Made by a program: the position numbers and the translations under genes. Below, piece after piece: positions 47,001 through 55,355 of a stretch of DNA of 64,000 nt. This DNA is from Symsagittifera roscoffensis (lineage: Eukaryota; Xenacoelomorpha; Acoela; Convolutidae). The notes beneath the pieces are model-generated. The model saw only the letters and a program-made list of their open reading frames with translations. It ran no database searches and was not told the origin of the DNA. The stretch lies in NCBI RefSeq assembly GCF_963678635.1, contig NC_087064.1:2387688-2451687 (forward strand), in the 5' to 3' direction. The first letter of the stretch is position 1. Each line of letters begins with the position of its first letter.

Positions 47001-50000
47001 TTTCAGTCGAGTGGAGATTGAACAGAGTAAGATGATTTTAATTTTGATCTTGCCAGTTTGAAGATGATTTTCATTTTGATCTTGCCAGTTTGAAGAATTT
47101 TTTGGACTAGTTATTGCAAGTTTTTTAAAATCAAACTCTGCTCAGTTCGATAGATTGATGAATGTTTCTCATCCAACTCATTTTGAAAAATCGACTGATT
47201 CCATTTAGCCCGTGATAGTGAGAAGTTGCGGGGCCGACAAAGCGCAACTGCAGAACTTCTTCACCCCCGAGTTCTTCTCCAAGTCGTTCGGAAGTTGGAA
47301 AGTGGATCTCGTGGACTGCAGAACGGGTAGAGTGCACCCGATGATGTCGATGGAGAAGTTCCTCCAGGGCTTCGTCGACTACTCGGCCAGACGACAACAC
47401 TTCGGCCAGCTGTCCAACGGGTGTGAGGTGCAGACGGTGCTGAAACTGAAGGACTGGCCACCCGGAAACGACTTTGCAGAAATCATGCCTAAAGAAAGGT
47501 AGCCGCTGTTTCAAACTTCCATTTTAAAAACTGGCTGGTTTTTAGTTGAGCAGTCACAGGCCTTCATAACTAGCCCAAAAATTAGTTATTTAAGTTTAAT
47601 TCCCTCGCCACCCCCCCCCCCGCCCTCCGCCTCGTACGATCATTATTTTTATCGTGGGGTTTTAAAAGCAAGACCAAATATGTTTGTCATGGCTTAATAA
47701 ATCAGCACCCGCATGTCAGTTTCTATAAATATTGAACAAAGTGAACAACCATTTTATAAAAATTCGATCGCAAGTGGGGGGGGGGGGGGAGAACCCTAAC
47801 TGGTGAACCTATGATTTCAAGAAAGATTCATCGCCACTAACACTTGTGTGACGATGCCACTTCTGTTTGCATGAAGAGAGATTAGTTGTTTCCTGCTAAT
47901 AGAAATCACAGATTTCAACTTGAGAAATAACATCATAATTTAGGTCTATCAGTTTATTCAGACCATTGATTTATTGTCGAAGGAAAGGTTTAAGCTTTTC
48001 ACTGTTGAGCTCTTCGCGGTTAAGACTTACATTCACCAGCGGATTTGTAATTTTTTTGAAAATCTGGCCCCCCGCCCTGGAGAAAATCCTAGAACCACCC
48101 CTGCATACATTATTTTTTTTTCTGCATGTTGATGATGATATAATACAGTACCTTTAAATAAAATGAAAACGGCAGAATTTTTTTAATTCACTGTTTTGTA
48201 TCTGATAACTTTGATTTATCTAATAAATTGAATGATTACTAATCTGATTGCTGGTTTTCGTTTTGAAGTTTTTGCAAAATTGTGTGACATTTAGTTTCTC
48301 TTTCAGTCATCAGCTGCTCATGGACATTATTCCGCTTCCCGATTACACCATGCGAGCGGGGGGCTACCAGAGTAGTTCCAATGGGTCGACGGGTGGGGGA
48401 GTGGGCGGAGCTCTTAATCTGGCCTCCAGTCTGCCCTCATTATGTTGTGCACCTGACATGGGACCCAAGATGTTCATAGCATACGGTGAGAAAAAAAACA
48501 ACCAAAAAATTTAAAAATAAAATAAATAATGAAGTTTTGGGAGCAATCGGATAAATCTCAAAAATCCTATTAAATTTTTGATTAAACTAAGTTTGCTCAA
48601 GATTTCAATCAATTTTGAACCACGTCATTATGGAGGAACAAATTTTGACAAAAAACAACCGAATGATTTGACTTTGCCATATTAATATATAAACCTCAGT
48701 TTATTTGATGAAAAGGTCGCTGCTTGTTCAAATGATATATAGATAACTTGAAGTTTTTTTCAATAAAATTGACAACAAATTAATTCAAAAAAGATAACGA
48801 TACGATAATTCGAAAGCAACTTGTTAGCGTAGAATTGATTCCAGGGTCTCCGAATGAGCCTTCTCTCGGTTCGACGAATCTACACGTAGACATGTCAGAT
48901 GCATGCAACATTCTGATGTACGCCTGCTCGGCCAACCGAGACTGCGACCAGACCACATGCACAGAGGAGAACACACTCCTCATGAAAGAAGTGGCTGCCT
49001 ATGGGGGCGAAGAGGCGCTTAGCCGAATGAAAAATGGAGAAAAAGTGGGCGCTGTCTGGAATATTTTCAATACGGACGATAACGAGAGACTGCGCAAATT
49101 TCTCAGGCTAGTTTTGGGAGATATTAAAACTAATAAAAAGACGTCAGCTTTTATAACTGCTACATAGGAGAAATGTTTGTTTTAGCACTTTATTTGCAAA
49201 TTATCTATTTTTCTAGTACTTTATTTGAAAATGAAAAAAAAAATTCTAAAAATGAGTTTTAAAAAAGTGAAATTTAATCTTGAAATATTGAAATTGAGTA
49301 AAAGAATAGAAAAAACAAATCTGAATAAAGTGTCTGCCTATATAAAAAACGAAGAGAAAACTATTTTAAATAATAATTTTTGTTTTTAGGAACGAAGCTG
49401 AGTTGCAGCATAAGGCGTACAGATGTGACGATGACCCCATTCACGACCAGGACATCTTCCTGGGTCCAGAAAGACTCGGCAGACTAAAACGGGAGGAGGG
49501 GGTGGAACCATACACTCTGGTCCAGTTCCAACACGACGCAGTATTCATTCCCGCTGGTGCGCCACACCAGGTATAAATGAACAATAGAATTCTAGGTTTG
49601 GAACAGAACATCGCAGGTTCGAATCCCGGTAGACTTCAAACGTTAAATCGAACTACAAGATCATCGAATCAGTAGCAGTTGCGAACATGAATCAGGGGTT
49701 CGAACAGTGATGTCCTAGGGTTTTAAGCCGACAAAATGTGTCGCTTTTTTTGATGTTTAAGCGATGCTTTTTTAATGTTTTTAATGAAATAAAAAATATT
49801 CTGAATGGTGCATTTAAACTCATAATAAAGGCAAGCGAAAATAAAATTAATATACATACAAAACGTTTTTTTTGTCCTGACAATTTTTCTGGGAATGGCT
49901 TCAATTTCCGTTTTTGTTTCAGGTTCGCAATCTGAATTCGTGCATTAAAGCCGCAGTCGACTTCGTGTCGCCCGAGAGAGTGAAGTATTGTCTGCAGACG

Positions 50001-50126
50001 ACAGACGAGTTCCGGAACCTCTCGGATAGACATGCGAATCACGAGGACAAACTGCAGATCAAGTCTGTCATCTACCACGCAGTCAAGGACTGTTTGTCAG
50101 TGCTGAAAAACACGCCGATCACGTGA
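36089..50126 (+). CDS. KDM3: KDM3/JMJD1-type JmjC histone H3K9 demethylase (11 exons, whole gene span)
   Basis: Joining 36089-38074, 39368-39640, 40046-40547, 40988-41202, 41414-41533, 46130-47026, 47209-47498, 48307-48485, 48845-49142, 49390-49570 and 49923-50126 gives 5145 nt, 1714 residues plus stop, with matching phase at every junction. The length fits vertebrate KDM3B/JMJD1C. Landmarks are the KDM3 C6 zinc finger (Cys 934, 937, 948, 951, 956, 959), LxxLL at 1011-1015 and a JmjC domain from about 1332. The domain has H1501-x-D1503 and H1646 as iron ligands and K1656 for 2-oxoglutarate. By family knowledge, it removes mono- and dimethyl marks from histone H3 Lys9 in the nucleus using Fe(II), 2-oxoglutarate and O2. 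No key catalytic residue is missing. The N-terminal start is the weakest part. Intron 5 carries a striking minisatellite, and the 3' end is duplicated downstream. Confidence 0.93.
38530..38660 (+). repeat. Dispersed repeat family C (KDM3 intron 1 copy)
   Basis: GAAGACCAAATATGTTTGTCA, TGTGAACAATCACTTTTTCG and AGTGGGGGCGGGGG recur in the same order at 47655-47795 in intron 7. Non-coding; a 78-codon ORF here is spurious. Confidence 0.6.
39368..39640 (+). CDS. KDM3: KDM3 exon 2 (residues 663-753)
   Basis: Acceptor GGCGTTTAG|AATGAA; an in-frame TAG sits exactly at the acceptor, so coding must begin here. Donor TCG|GTCAGT; phase 0 at both ends. Encodes a Gly/Ser-rich linker. [10 protein letters not shown] (714-723) echoes [10 protein letters not shown] (546-555) in exon 1. 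A poly-Gly run is encoded by a G-rich stretch near 39570. Confidence 0.85.
40046..40547 (+). CDS. KDM3: KDM3 exon 3 (residues 754-921), Cys-containing region before the C6 finger
   Basis: Acceptor TTTGTTTCAG|CCTGAT; donor CCAG|GTCAGT, phase 1. Contains [10 protein letters not shown] and, after a Ser/Thr insert, [15 protein letters not shown]. The pattern CRxCR...CRFxxFRxLxxSKN is also present in KDM3/JMJD1C proteins upstream of the zinc finger. The exon ends with an alpha-helical stretch ([16 protein letters not shown]). Confidence 0.9.
40988..41202 (+). CDS. KDM3: KDM3 exon 4 (residues 921-992), C6 zinc finger
   Basis: Acceptor TTTGTTTTGTAG|TATACT restores phase 1; donor AAG|GTATGA at phase 0. 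Encodes [20 protein letters not shown] and VVCLDCY, the hallmark KDM3 zinc finger (CxxC...HWxCxxCGFxVCxDC). All six cysteines are present. The finger is needed for activity in this family. Confidence 0.96.
41414..41533 (+). CDS. KDM3: KDM3 exon 5 (residues 993-1032), LxxLL motif
   Basis: 120 nt, phase 0 at both ends; acceptor TTTCTCGACAG|GTGCCC, donor CAG|GTATGA. LQSLL (1011-1015) is an LxxLL nuclear-receptor-type motif, which KDM3 proteins carry in this region. The exon ends [10 protein letters not shown]. Its last 26 bases and the donor are the seed of the 70-bp minisatellite that follows at once. Use of any downstream copy of the donor would read CAG GTA TGA, a stop two codons on. Confidence 0.88.
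41508..44893 (+). repeat. Intronic 70-bp minisatellite, 48 units, carrying duplicated exon end, splice donor and CRE
   Basis: From the true donor GT at 41534 to the last donor-like GT at 44894 is exactly 3360 bp, 48 units of 70 bp with no net length change. Each unit holds GTATGACGTCATGATTGCAT, an alternating purine-pyrimidine stretch GTATATGTATAT, CTTCCAAGT(G/C)AGG, then GTGG(A/T)CCATCTACCACCAG(T/G)GCCAG copied from the exon 5 end. Variant sites are few (G/C after AAGT, A/T in GGACC, T/G in AGTGCC, C/G in ATCTTCC) and recur in blocks. Many 61-codon minus-strand ORFs are by-products. Intron 5 continues to 46129. Confidence 0.97.
41537..44830 (+). promoter_or_regulatory. Array of 48 palindromic CRE-type sites (TGACGTCA)
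   Basis: Every 70-bp unit contains ATGACGTCAT, a 10-bp perfect palindrome that includes the full CREB/ATF consensus TGACGTCA; one copy near 44617 is mutated (TTACGTCA). ATGATTGCAT follows, resembling a C/EBP-ATF half. The sequence match is direct. Whether bZIP proteins bind here, and any enhancer role, is inference. Confidence 0.55.
44894..46129 (+). other. Remainder of KDM3 intron 5
   Basis: AT-rich intron sequence after the minisatellite, ending with acceptor TTTTTTGTTTATCAG|CTACTT. A hairpin-like GCGAGGCTCCGCTTCGCCTC lies near 45786. No coding content (a 60-codon ORF near 45495 is not credible). Confidence 0.6.
46130..47026 (+). CDS. KDM3: KDM3 exon 6 (residues 1033-1331), linker before JmjC
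   Basis: 897 nt, phase 0 at both ends; donor AGA|GTAAGA. Starts [15 protein letters not shown] and continues as a Ser/Glu/Asn-rich, mostly disordered linker. A KRRRS basic patch and a helical stretch (FIDKLVESS...[10 protein letters not shown]) precede the catalytic domain. The frame stays open about 130 bases upstream of the acceptor, but that part is intron (Phe-rich, and the phase agrees with the CAG acceptor). Confidence 0.85.
47209..47498 (+). CDS. KDM3: KDM3 exon 7 (residues 1332-1428), start of JmjC domain
   Basis: Acceptor CTGATTCCATTTAG|CCCGTG; donor GAAAG|GTAGCC, phase 2. [27 protein letters not shown] and [13 protein letters not shown] match the KDM3 JmjC entry (PVLVx[20 protein letters not shown]). 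The GC-rich codon use in this exon contrasts with its flanks. Confidence 0.95.
47655..47795 (+). repeat. Dispersed repeat family C (KDM3 intron 7 copy)
   Basis: Second copy of the family: GCAAGACCAAATATGTTTGTC, AAAGTGAACAACCATTTTAT and a long G-run near 47776. A C-run at about 47611 sits to its left, so the element is probably bounded by C-rich and G-rich ends. Confidence 0.6.
48055..48107 (-). repeat. hAT-like MITE terminus in KDM3 intron 7
   Basis: GGAGAAAATCCTAGAACCACCCCTGCATAC is the reverse complement of the terminus type seen at 2663-2700. It is a truncated copy without a visible partner end. Confidence 0.4.
48307..48485 (+). CDS. KDM3: KDM3 exon 8 (residues 1428-1488), JmjC
   Basis: Acceptor TAGTTTCTCTTTCAG|TCATCA; donor TACG|GTGAGA, phase 1. 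[15 protein letters not shown], then [20 protein letters not shown] and FIAYG, correspond to the family block IPLPEYT...LNLASxLPxxFxxPDLGPKMYNAYG. A Gly/Ser insert ([12 protein letters not shown]) sits between them. Confidence 0.95.
48845..49142 (+). CDS. KDM3: KDM3 exon 9 (residues 1488-1587), JmjC iron site HxD
   Basis: Acceptor [33 protein letters not shown] contains the iron ligands H1501 and D1503. [19 protein letters not shown] matches the GALWHIYxxxDxxKIREFL segment of the family. The donor AAGAC|GTCAGC at 49143 is chosen because it alone gives the phase (2) needed by exon 10 before the in-frame TAG at 49165; it resembles the GTCAGT donors of exons 1-3. Confidence 0.88.
49390..49570 (+). 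CDS. KDM3: KDM3 exon 10 (residues 1587-1647), JmjC
   Basis: Acceptor TTGTTTTTAG|GAACGA; donor CACCAG|GTATAA, phase 0. [12 protein letters not shown] and [18 protein letters not shown] match the DHDPIHDQSWYL and [17 protein letters not shown] blocks. H1646 is the second iron-binding His. The tandem duplication breakpoint (49466) lies inside this exon. Confidence 0.95.
49571..49720 (+). repeat. tRNA-like (SINE-type) remnant in KDM3 intron 10
   Basis: GGTTCGAATCC at 49616-49626 is a perfect RNA polymerase III B box (T-loop). A second T-loop-like GGGGTTCGAAC occurs at 49695-49705. No full cloverleaf or clear A box can be folded, so this is not a functional tRNA. The same B box is kept in unit 2 at 54598-54608. 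Confidence 0.4.
49923..50126 (+). CDS. KDM3: KDM3 exon 11 (residues 1648-1714), JmjC C-terminus
   Basis: Acceptor GTTTTTGTTTCAG|GTTCGC; stop TGA at 50124. [20 protein letters not shown], then [19 protein letters not shown] and VIYHAVKD, match the family end ([20 protein letters not shown]...[21 protein letters not shown]). K1656 is the expected 2-oxoglutarate-binding Lys. Confidence 0.96.
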   Translation, partial: VRNLNSCIKAAVDFVSPERVKYCLQTTDEFRNLSDRHANHEDKLQIKSVIYHAVKDCLSVLKNTPIT

Positions 50127-50375
50127 CCGAAACCAAGTGACAGACACAAGTCACGTGACACAAATCACGTGAGGCTAATGATAATATCAACACCCGCGAC
50201 AGCTTAAAATAATGACAACGAAAGTATATGCCTTGACTTGAAAACTATCCAAAGACAGACTCTTATTACAGTTGACTTGTTTTCTAGCTCCAGTTATCAT
50301 TCAAAAATATCAACAAAAACCGATCTAAATATCTCCAAATGTCAACAAAAGCGAATAAAGAGTAGCAATTTTTAC
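50127..50375 (+). terminator. KDM3 3' UTR with poly(A) signal AATAAA at 50354
   Basis: A canonical AATAAA at 50354-50359 lies about 230 bases after the stop. CACGTGA repeats occur just after the stop. The same signal is kept in the duplicated copy at 55350-55355. Confidence 0.6.
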
Positions 50376-52950
50376 CAAAAAAATAAAAATTTTGAAAATT
50401 TCAATTAAGTGTACTCCGGAACTTAGTTTATGGTTAAAATTTTTTTTGAAAAGTACACAAGTAGTAAATAGTTTGTTTTATGAATTTGTTTTCTCACTTA
50501 TCGGTTATTATTTACTTTACGCCGATTGTGTAGTGAATTGTCGTCGATTATGATATATAGCGAAATTTTATGTTGTTTTGTAATGAATTTAAAAATTCTT
50601 TCCATCAATTAAGTCTCCAAATATTTTTCCATAATTGTATGAATACGCAATAATTTACAAAAAATATAATTCTTTTTGATCCGACAAGAGTAAGCTTGGA
50701 GCCCACTATAATACTTTCAAAAAACTTGCATACGTTTTTCCAAGAAATATTTTGAAGCAAAATGAACAAATGTCATAAGACATGTTACTCTGTACTACTT
50801 ATCGTCGCCTCCCCCCGCAACACAAATGCCTTCTTCAAAGACCTCAGCCCCCTAGAATATTGATCCCTCTACAATTTGAATGCCTAAACTGCCCCCCCCC
50901 CATCCCAGAATTTTAAATTATAAATTTTATAACCAAATTTTTTGAAAAGTATTCAAATTTTGAGGGCATCAAGTTGAAAAAAAAAACTGTTTTTTCAACG
51001 CAAAAAAGATTTCTGGATTAAATGACTAAAATTTTGTGACAATTGGAATGTTCAACCAATTTTTTGGCTCGACTTTGTTATAATATTTTACAGAATTAAT
51101 CCAAATTTTCGGGACCCCTTTGATAATTTTGAACCCCCCGCAACCTAATGCAGAGTAATTGTAGACAAAATATCAAACCAACGAGGTCAAATCCCCACGT
51201 TTTCAGGAAGTGCATCAGTTTCAAGTAGAAAACTCCCTAGTCAAAAGCATAATCCCAGCCCTTAAAAAAGAATGAGCTATAGCTTCAAATACAATAATTT
51301 GCAATTTTTTGAAGTAGCTTCCTCACATTATAATTAAATAAATTCAAGGAAAGTTCAGCTTGCATGAAAGATCTGGTAACATTTTCATGAACTAGCAAAC
51401 CGGTTGTAAAAACAGCGACTGAAATTTTCTGAAACTTGACAAATTTTTCATGCAACGAAGTCGATTTTTTTATGTCATTTATCAACTGTATCCGAAATGT
51501 TTTTTCGATTTATTTCGTTTAAGTCAATAAGCGATAAATCCAGACCGTGCAAAAAATCCATCGAAACAAAAAAATTTGAAAGTTACAAAACAAGTTGCAT
51601 GGAGTACATTGCTACAATGTTTCCTATACAATTGCAAGGAAAGTTTTTAGGAGCTTCAGTTTATATCATATTGCAGAAATTGTTCTCTGCAGACTTGTGA
51701 AAAGCAGATAAGACGCCAAAAAGTGCTTAATTAGATAAATGGAGATTAATCCAGAGTATTTTTTAGGAAGGACGCTGGTTTGCTCCGAAGTGGGACGACT
51801 GTAGAAATTTTGATTATATAGTGAAACAATTTTTCGTCAACCCAAAAAATCATCCAGTATGAATTATAAAAGCTGAAAACAGAAATTGAACTAAGTTTTT
51901 ATGGGAATTTAAATGCTCAAAAAAACCCTAAAATCTTTCTGGTTCCAAATTTCCACCATTTAAAATATGAGAAACAAACAATGCAAACCTCCACATTCCT
52001 TGATTTGTTCCTTGCGTTCTTAGAAAAAAAACATTTTCAAAAAGTTTCTCTATCCAGGTAAAACTACAAAACTGGGCCCACATACATTGCATCTCCGGGT
52101 TTATATGAAGCAAACAATTTGGTCAAAAATTATGCAAAAAAAAATAGAATGCCTTAGTAAATTACCACGCCACTCTTTACAATTTAAGTAAATCTGTTTG
52201 GTGTAATTATGTATTTATAGAAAGATTTTCTTTAGGTTGTATTTTTAATAACAACCATTAGATTTGTTTCAACTTTTGCAAAACGAAATGAAAAAAACAT
52301 TTCGGGTTGATTTTTTTTTTCAAATCAACTTTGGCAGAAAAATTGTTATCAGCACCAGGGATTTACTTAAACGCGCAAGCGTGATTGTTGTTTTAGTGCG
52401 GCGCTCAGAACTGTTCCGCGCTCAAAAATATCATTGCAGAGTGGAACAACTTCCTTAAGACAATATTTTTAAATTGTTAATCATTTGACGTTTGATATTG
52501 CTTGTATAATACTGAAAAACCAAATGAAACTTTTTGAAAACTAAATTAAATAGTTTTTAAATGTTTTGAAATTAATCTTCAAAAAAAATCAAACTGTTTT
52601 GAAGAGCATTGGCAATAGTAAAAGATTTGTCCTAAACTGATTTGTTTTTCTGTTCCGAACTGCAGTGCAAAATTTTTTTTTGCGTTCAATCCATTATTCA
52701 TTTCAGTCAAACACATACTTAAAAGTTCTTTTTTCAGGCAAGTTAACCAATCTACGACAATCTTTTTTAAATGTTTTTGAAAAATCGACAACAAAAAATC
52801 TTCGTTCGTTGTGATTTTGCTTCAGTCCAAGTTTGCAACCAAATTTTTTAGCATGATCGGAATTCTTTTTTTTGTTTTATATTATTTACTGTTCGAGAAA
52901 AACATTAAATATGAGTTTTTTGTGCCATTAGATTTTAGTATTTTGTGGTT
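50376..52950. other. Unit 1 intergenic part, no gene seen
   Basis: AT-rich DNA downstream of KDM3. Short ORFs (near 51285, 51497, 51928, 52264, 52579) mostly recur in unit 2 but have frame breaks or no coding character. Confidence 0.35.
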
Positions 52951-52959
52951 CGAGTTTTA

Positions 52960-53524
52960 GATGCACAATTTTTGTTTATAAATATATTAACTTATTGTTC
53001 CGACTTTCGATACGAAAGTAACGGAATATTTGTGCTCGGGGTGGGTTTTTTTTTCTTCAGACAAATTTCGACTCTTTAACTAGCCATTTTTGACAGAATT
53101 GTTTTATCATTCGAAAGATATTGTTGTCCTGAGCTCAAATTTGAAAAGATATCTTTACCTGTGATCATTTTTTGTAAAGTTACGGGGGTTTAAAGATTGC
53201 CATTTTGGCCAATTTGGGACAATTAACGCGCGATATATTTCGTGTTATTAACGCGTAAGCGGAGAGTTAATCAACCTTAGAAATCGTTCGAAGTTGGTTA
53301 AAAGAAGCCTATTTGCCTTAATTGGTTTGTTATAAGGAGCGAAATCTATCCTTTTGTACTTTTTATGGCGTGTGGGGGGATGATTTTTCTTTAAAAAATT
53401 TCAAGTTTTAGATTTTTTTTTTTTCATTTTTTTTATTTCATTGAGTTTTTTAATGTTATTACCGCTCGATAAACCTTAAAAGGCAGTCGGAACATTCAGG
53501 GCTTTGCTCTGATACGAGCAGTCT
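52960..53524 (+). repeat. Dispersed repeat family A, unit 1 copy
   Basis: Best-preserved family copy together with 57950-58500. It starts near TTGTTCCGACTTTCGATACG and runs through CTCGGGGTGGGTTTTTTTTTC, GACAATTAACGCGCGATATA and TTAACGCGTAAGCGGAG. It ends GGCAGTCGGAACATTCAGGG, CTTTGCTCTGATACGAGCAG, TCTTGTTTG. The two ends carry GTTCCGACT in inverted orientation. Non-coding. Confidence 0.7.
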
Positions 53525-53574
53525 TGTTTGTTATTTGCTTATTAATTTGTAGTGTTCGAGGCTACACGTTGAAT

Positions 53575-53841
53575 ATGAGTGATTTGTGTCACCCAGCTCA
53601 GTTACCACAGCCTATGCAACTGCGCAATATAGCCCAAGTAAATCCCTTTCAATGTCAATATTGGCACTTTTACATTTTAGACAACTTTAAAGTCAAGATT
53701 GAATTAAATGAAAGTTGTTGTCGACACTTGCAGTTTAGCACACAAGATTCAGTAACTTTATGGAAATTAGGGTTCAAAACTTACGAGAAAACAAAAACAT
53801 TTGAAGAAATAGCTAGGCGTCTTTATGTTATAGTTAAATAA
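53575..53841 (+). CDS. Hypothetical 88-residue ORF, unit 1 copy
   Basis: ATG at 53575 to TAA at 53841. The frame is open upstream to a possible acceptor ATTAATTTGTAG at about 53553, so it could also be a terminal exon. The protein is mixed in composition (MSDLCHPAQLPQPMQLRN at the start, a CCRH motif, a Lys-rich C-terminus FKTYEKTKTFEEIARRL) and looks more protein-like than other ORFs nearby. No family recognised. It begins just after the end of a family A repeat. Confidence 0.35.
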   Translation: MSDLCHPAQLPQPMQLRNIAQVNPFQCQYWHFYILDNFKVKIELNESCCRHLQFSTQDSVTLWKLGFKTYEKTKTFEEIARRLYVIVK

Positions 53842-54447
53842 AGGAGAATGGTCAAAATTTCAGCTTAATACAAAAACCTCCTATATCTACGAAGAGAACA
53901 TCAGACGCGGACATTTTCTGATGCGAAGACGCGTGATATTATATATTGAAAGCAAGGGAAGACATACTGAGTAATAAATGATAGAAAAAAAAGAAAATCC
54001 GGTTGTTTCAACTATATATTCATAAAAAAATTCTCTAATATTGTGTTTTAAAGAAGCCCTTATAAATTTTGTTTGATTTCTGCAGAAAACAATGAAAACT
54101 AATGCTCGGTTTGTTTTCCAAACAATTTTGGCGATCAAAATGAACACATATTTGGCGACGCTTGGAGTTTGTTGGCCGTTTTTAGGAAACTAAACATGAA
54201 GGCTTGATTGAGATCTGAGTACAACAAAACATTCCTCGCCCGCAAAATTCATTACAAACTGCAAATTAATGGGTCTCAAATATTCCTCCAAGTCAGCAAT
54301 TTCATCATTCAATGATGGATATTGCTTGTAGGTGACTGCAAAACCAAATCAGACTTTCGAAAAATTTTAGTGAAAGATTCTGAATTGTTTCTTACTCAGA
54401 AATTTTCACTAAAATTTTGAGTAATCTGATTAGTGTTTCGTGTTTTA
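53842..54447. other. Unit 1 right part with terminal hairpin
   Basis: No credible gene. At about 54356-54418 AAAATTTTAGTGAAAGATTC pairs with the inverted GAAATTTTCACTAAAATTTT across a TTGTTTCTTA loop. This is an imperfect version of the hairpin in unit 2. Confidence 0.5.
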
Positions 54448-55112
54448 CCAGAAAGACTCGCCAGACTAAAACGGGAGGAGGGGGTGGAACTATACACTCT
54501 GGTCCAGTTCCAACACGACGCAGTATTCATTCCCGCTGGTGCGCCACACCAGGTATAAATCAACAATCGAATTCTAGGTTTGGAGCAGAACATCGCAGGT
54601 TCGAATCCTGGTAGACTTCAATTGTTAAGCCGAACTACAATTTCATCGAATCAGTAGCGGTTGCGAACATGAATCAGGGGTTCGAATAGCGATGTCCTAG
54701 TGTTTTAAGCCGAAAAAATGTGTCGCTTTTTTTAAATGTTTTAGCAATGCGTTTTTTAATGTTTTTAATGATATAAAAAAATATTCTGAATGGTGCATTT
54801 AAACTAATAATAAAGGCAAGCGAAAATAAAGTTAATATACATACAAAACGTTTTTTTTGTCCTGAATTTTTTTCCTGGGATTGGCTTCAGTTTCCGTTTT
54901 TGTTTCAGGTTCGCAATCTGAATTCGTACATTAAAGCCGCAGTCGACTTCGTGTCAACCGAGAGAGTGAAATATTGTCTGCAGACGACAAACGAGTTCCG
55001 GAACCTCTCGGATAGACATGCGAATCACGAGAACAAACTGCAGATCAAGTCTGTCATCTATCACGCAGTCAAGGACTGTTTGTCAGTGCTGAAAAACACG
55101 CCGAGCACGTGA
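54448..55112 (+). pseudogene. Duplicated KDM3 3' end: partial exon 10 and complete exon 11
   Basis: 54448-54552 repeats the second part of exon 10 without its acceptor (residue changes G to A and P to L), with the donor CAG|GTATAA intact. 54909-55112 repeats exon 11 with its acceptor TTTGTTTCAG and stop, and five changes (including C to Y beside the 2-oxoglutarate Lys, and P to T). It lacks exons 1-9 and cannot make an enzyme alone. The exon 11 copy is still spliceable in principle and could serve as an alternative last exon; that is inference. Confidence 0.85.
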
Positions 55113-55349
55113 CACAAACCACGCGACGGAAACCAAGTGACACAAATCACTTGAAACAAACCACGTGAAGCTAATGAGAATATCAACACCCGCGACAGCT
55201 TAAAATATTGACAACAAAAGTATATGCCTTGACTTGAAAACTATCCAAAGACAGACTCTTATTACAGTTGACTTGTTTTCTAGCTCCAGTTTTCATTCAA
55301 AAATATCAACAAAAACCGACCTTAATATCTCCAAATGTCAACAAAAGCG

Positions 55350-55355
55350 AATAAA
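55350..55355 (+). terminator. Duplicated poly(A) signal AATAAA
   Basis: Copy of the KDM3 poly(A) signal (50354) in unit 2, about 240 bases after the duplicated exon 11 stop. Confidence 0.5.

Larger units (their letters stand above)
49466..54447 (+). repeat. 5-kb tandem segmental duplication, unit 1
   Basis: Begins inside KDM3 exon 10 at CCAGAAAGACTCG and ends at TAGTGTTTCGTGTTTTA. The next base starts unit 2, which repeats the whole block with scattered substitutions and small indels (local offsets 4972-5005). It holds the end of exon 10, exon 11, the 3' UTR, a copy of family A and an 88-codon ORF. Confidence 0.95.

Noticed and set aside
52960-53524. Family A as a Helitron 3' end (hairpin near terminus)
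   Set aside because: The hairpin is suggestive, but no CTRR follows it, no TC 5' end was found, and the two ends show an inverted GTTCCGACT instead.
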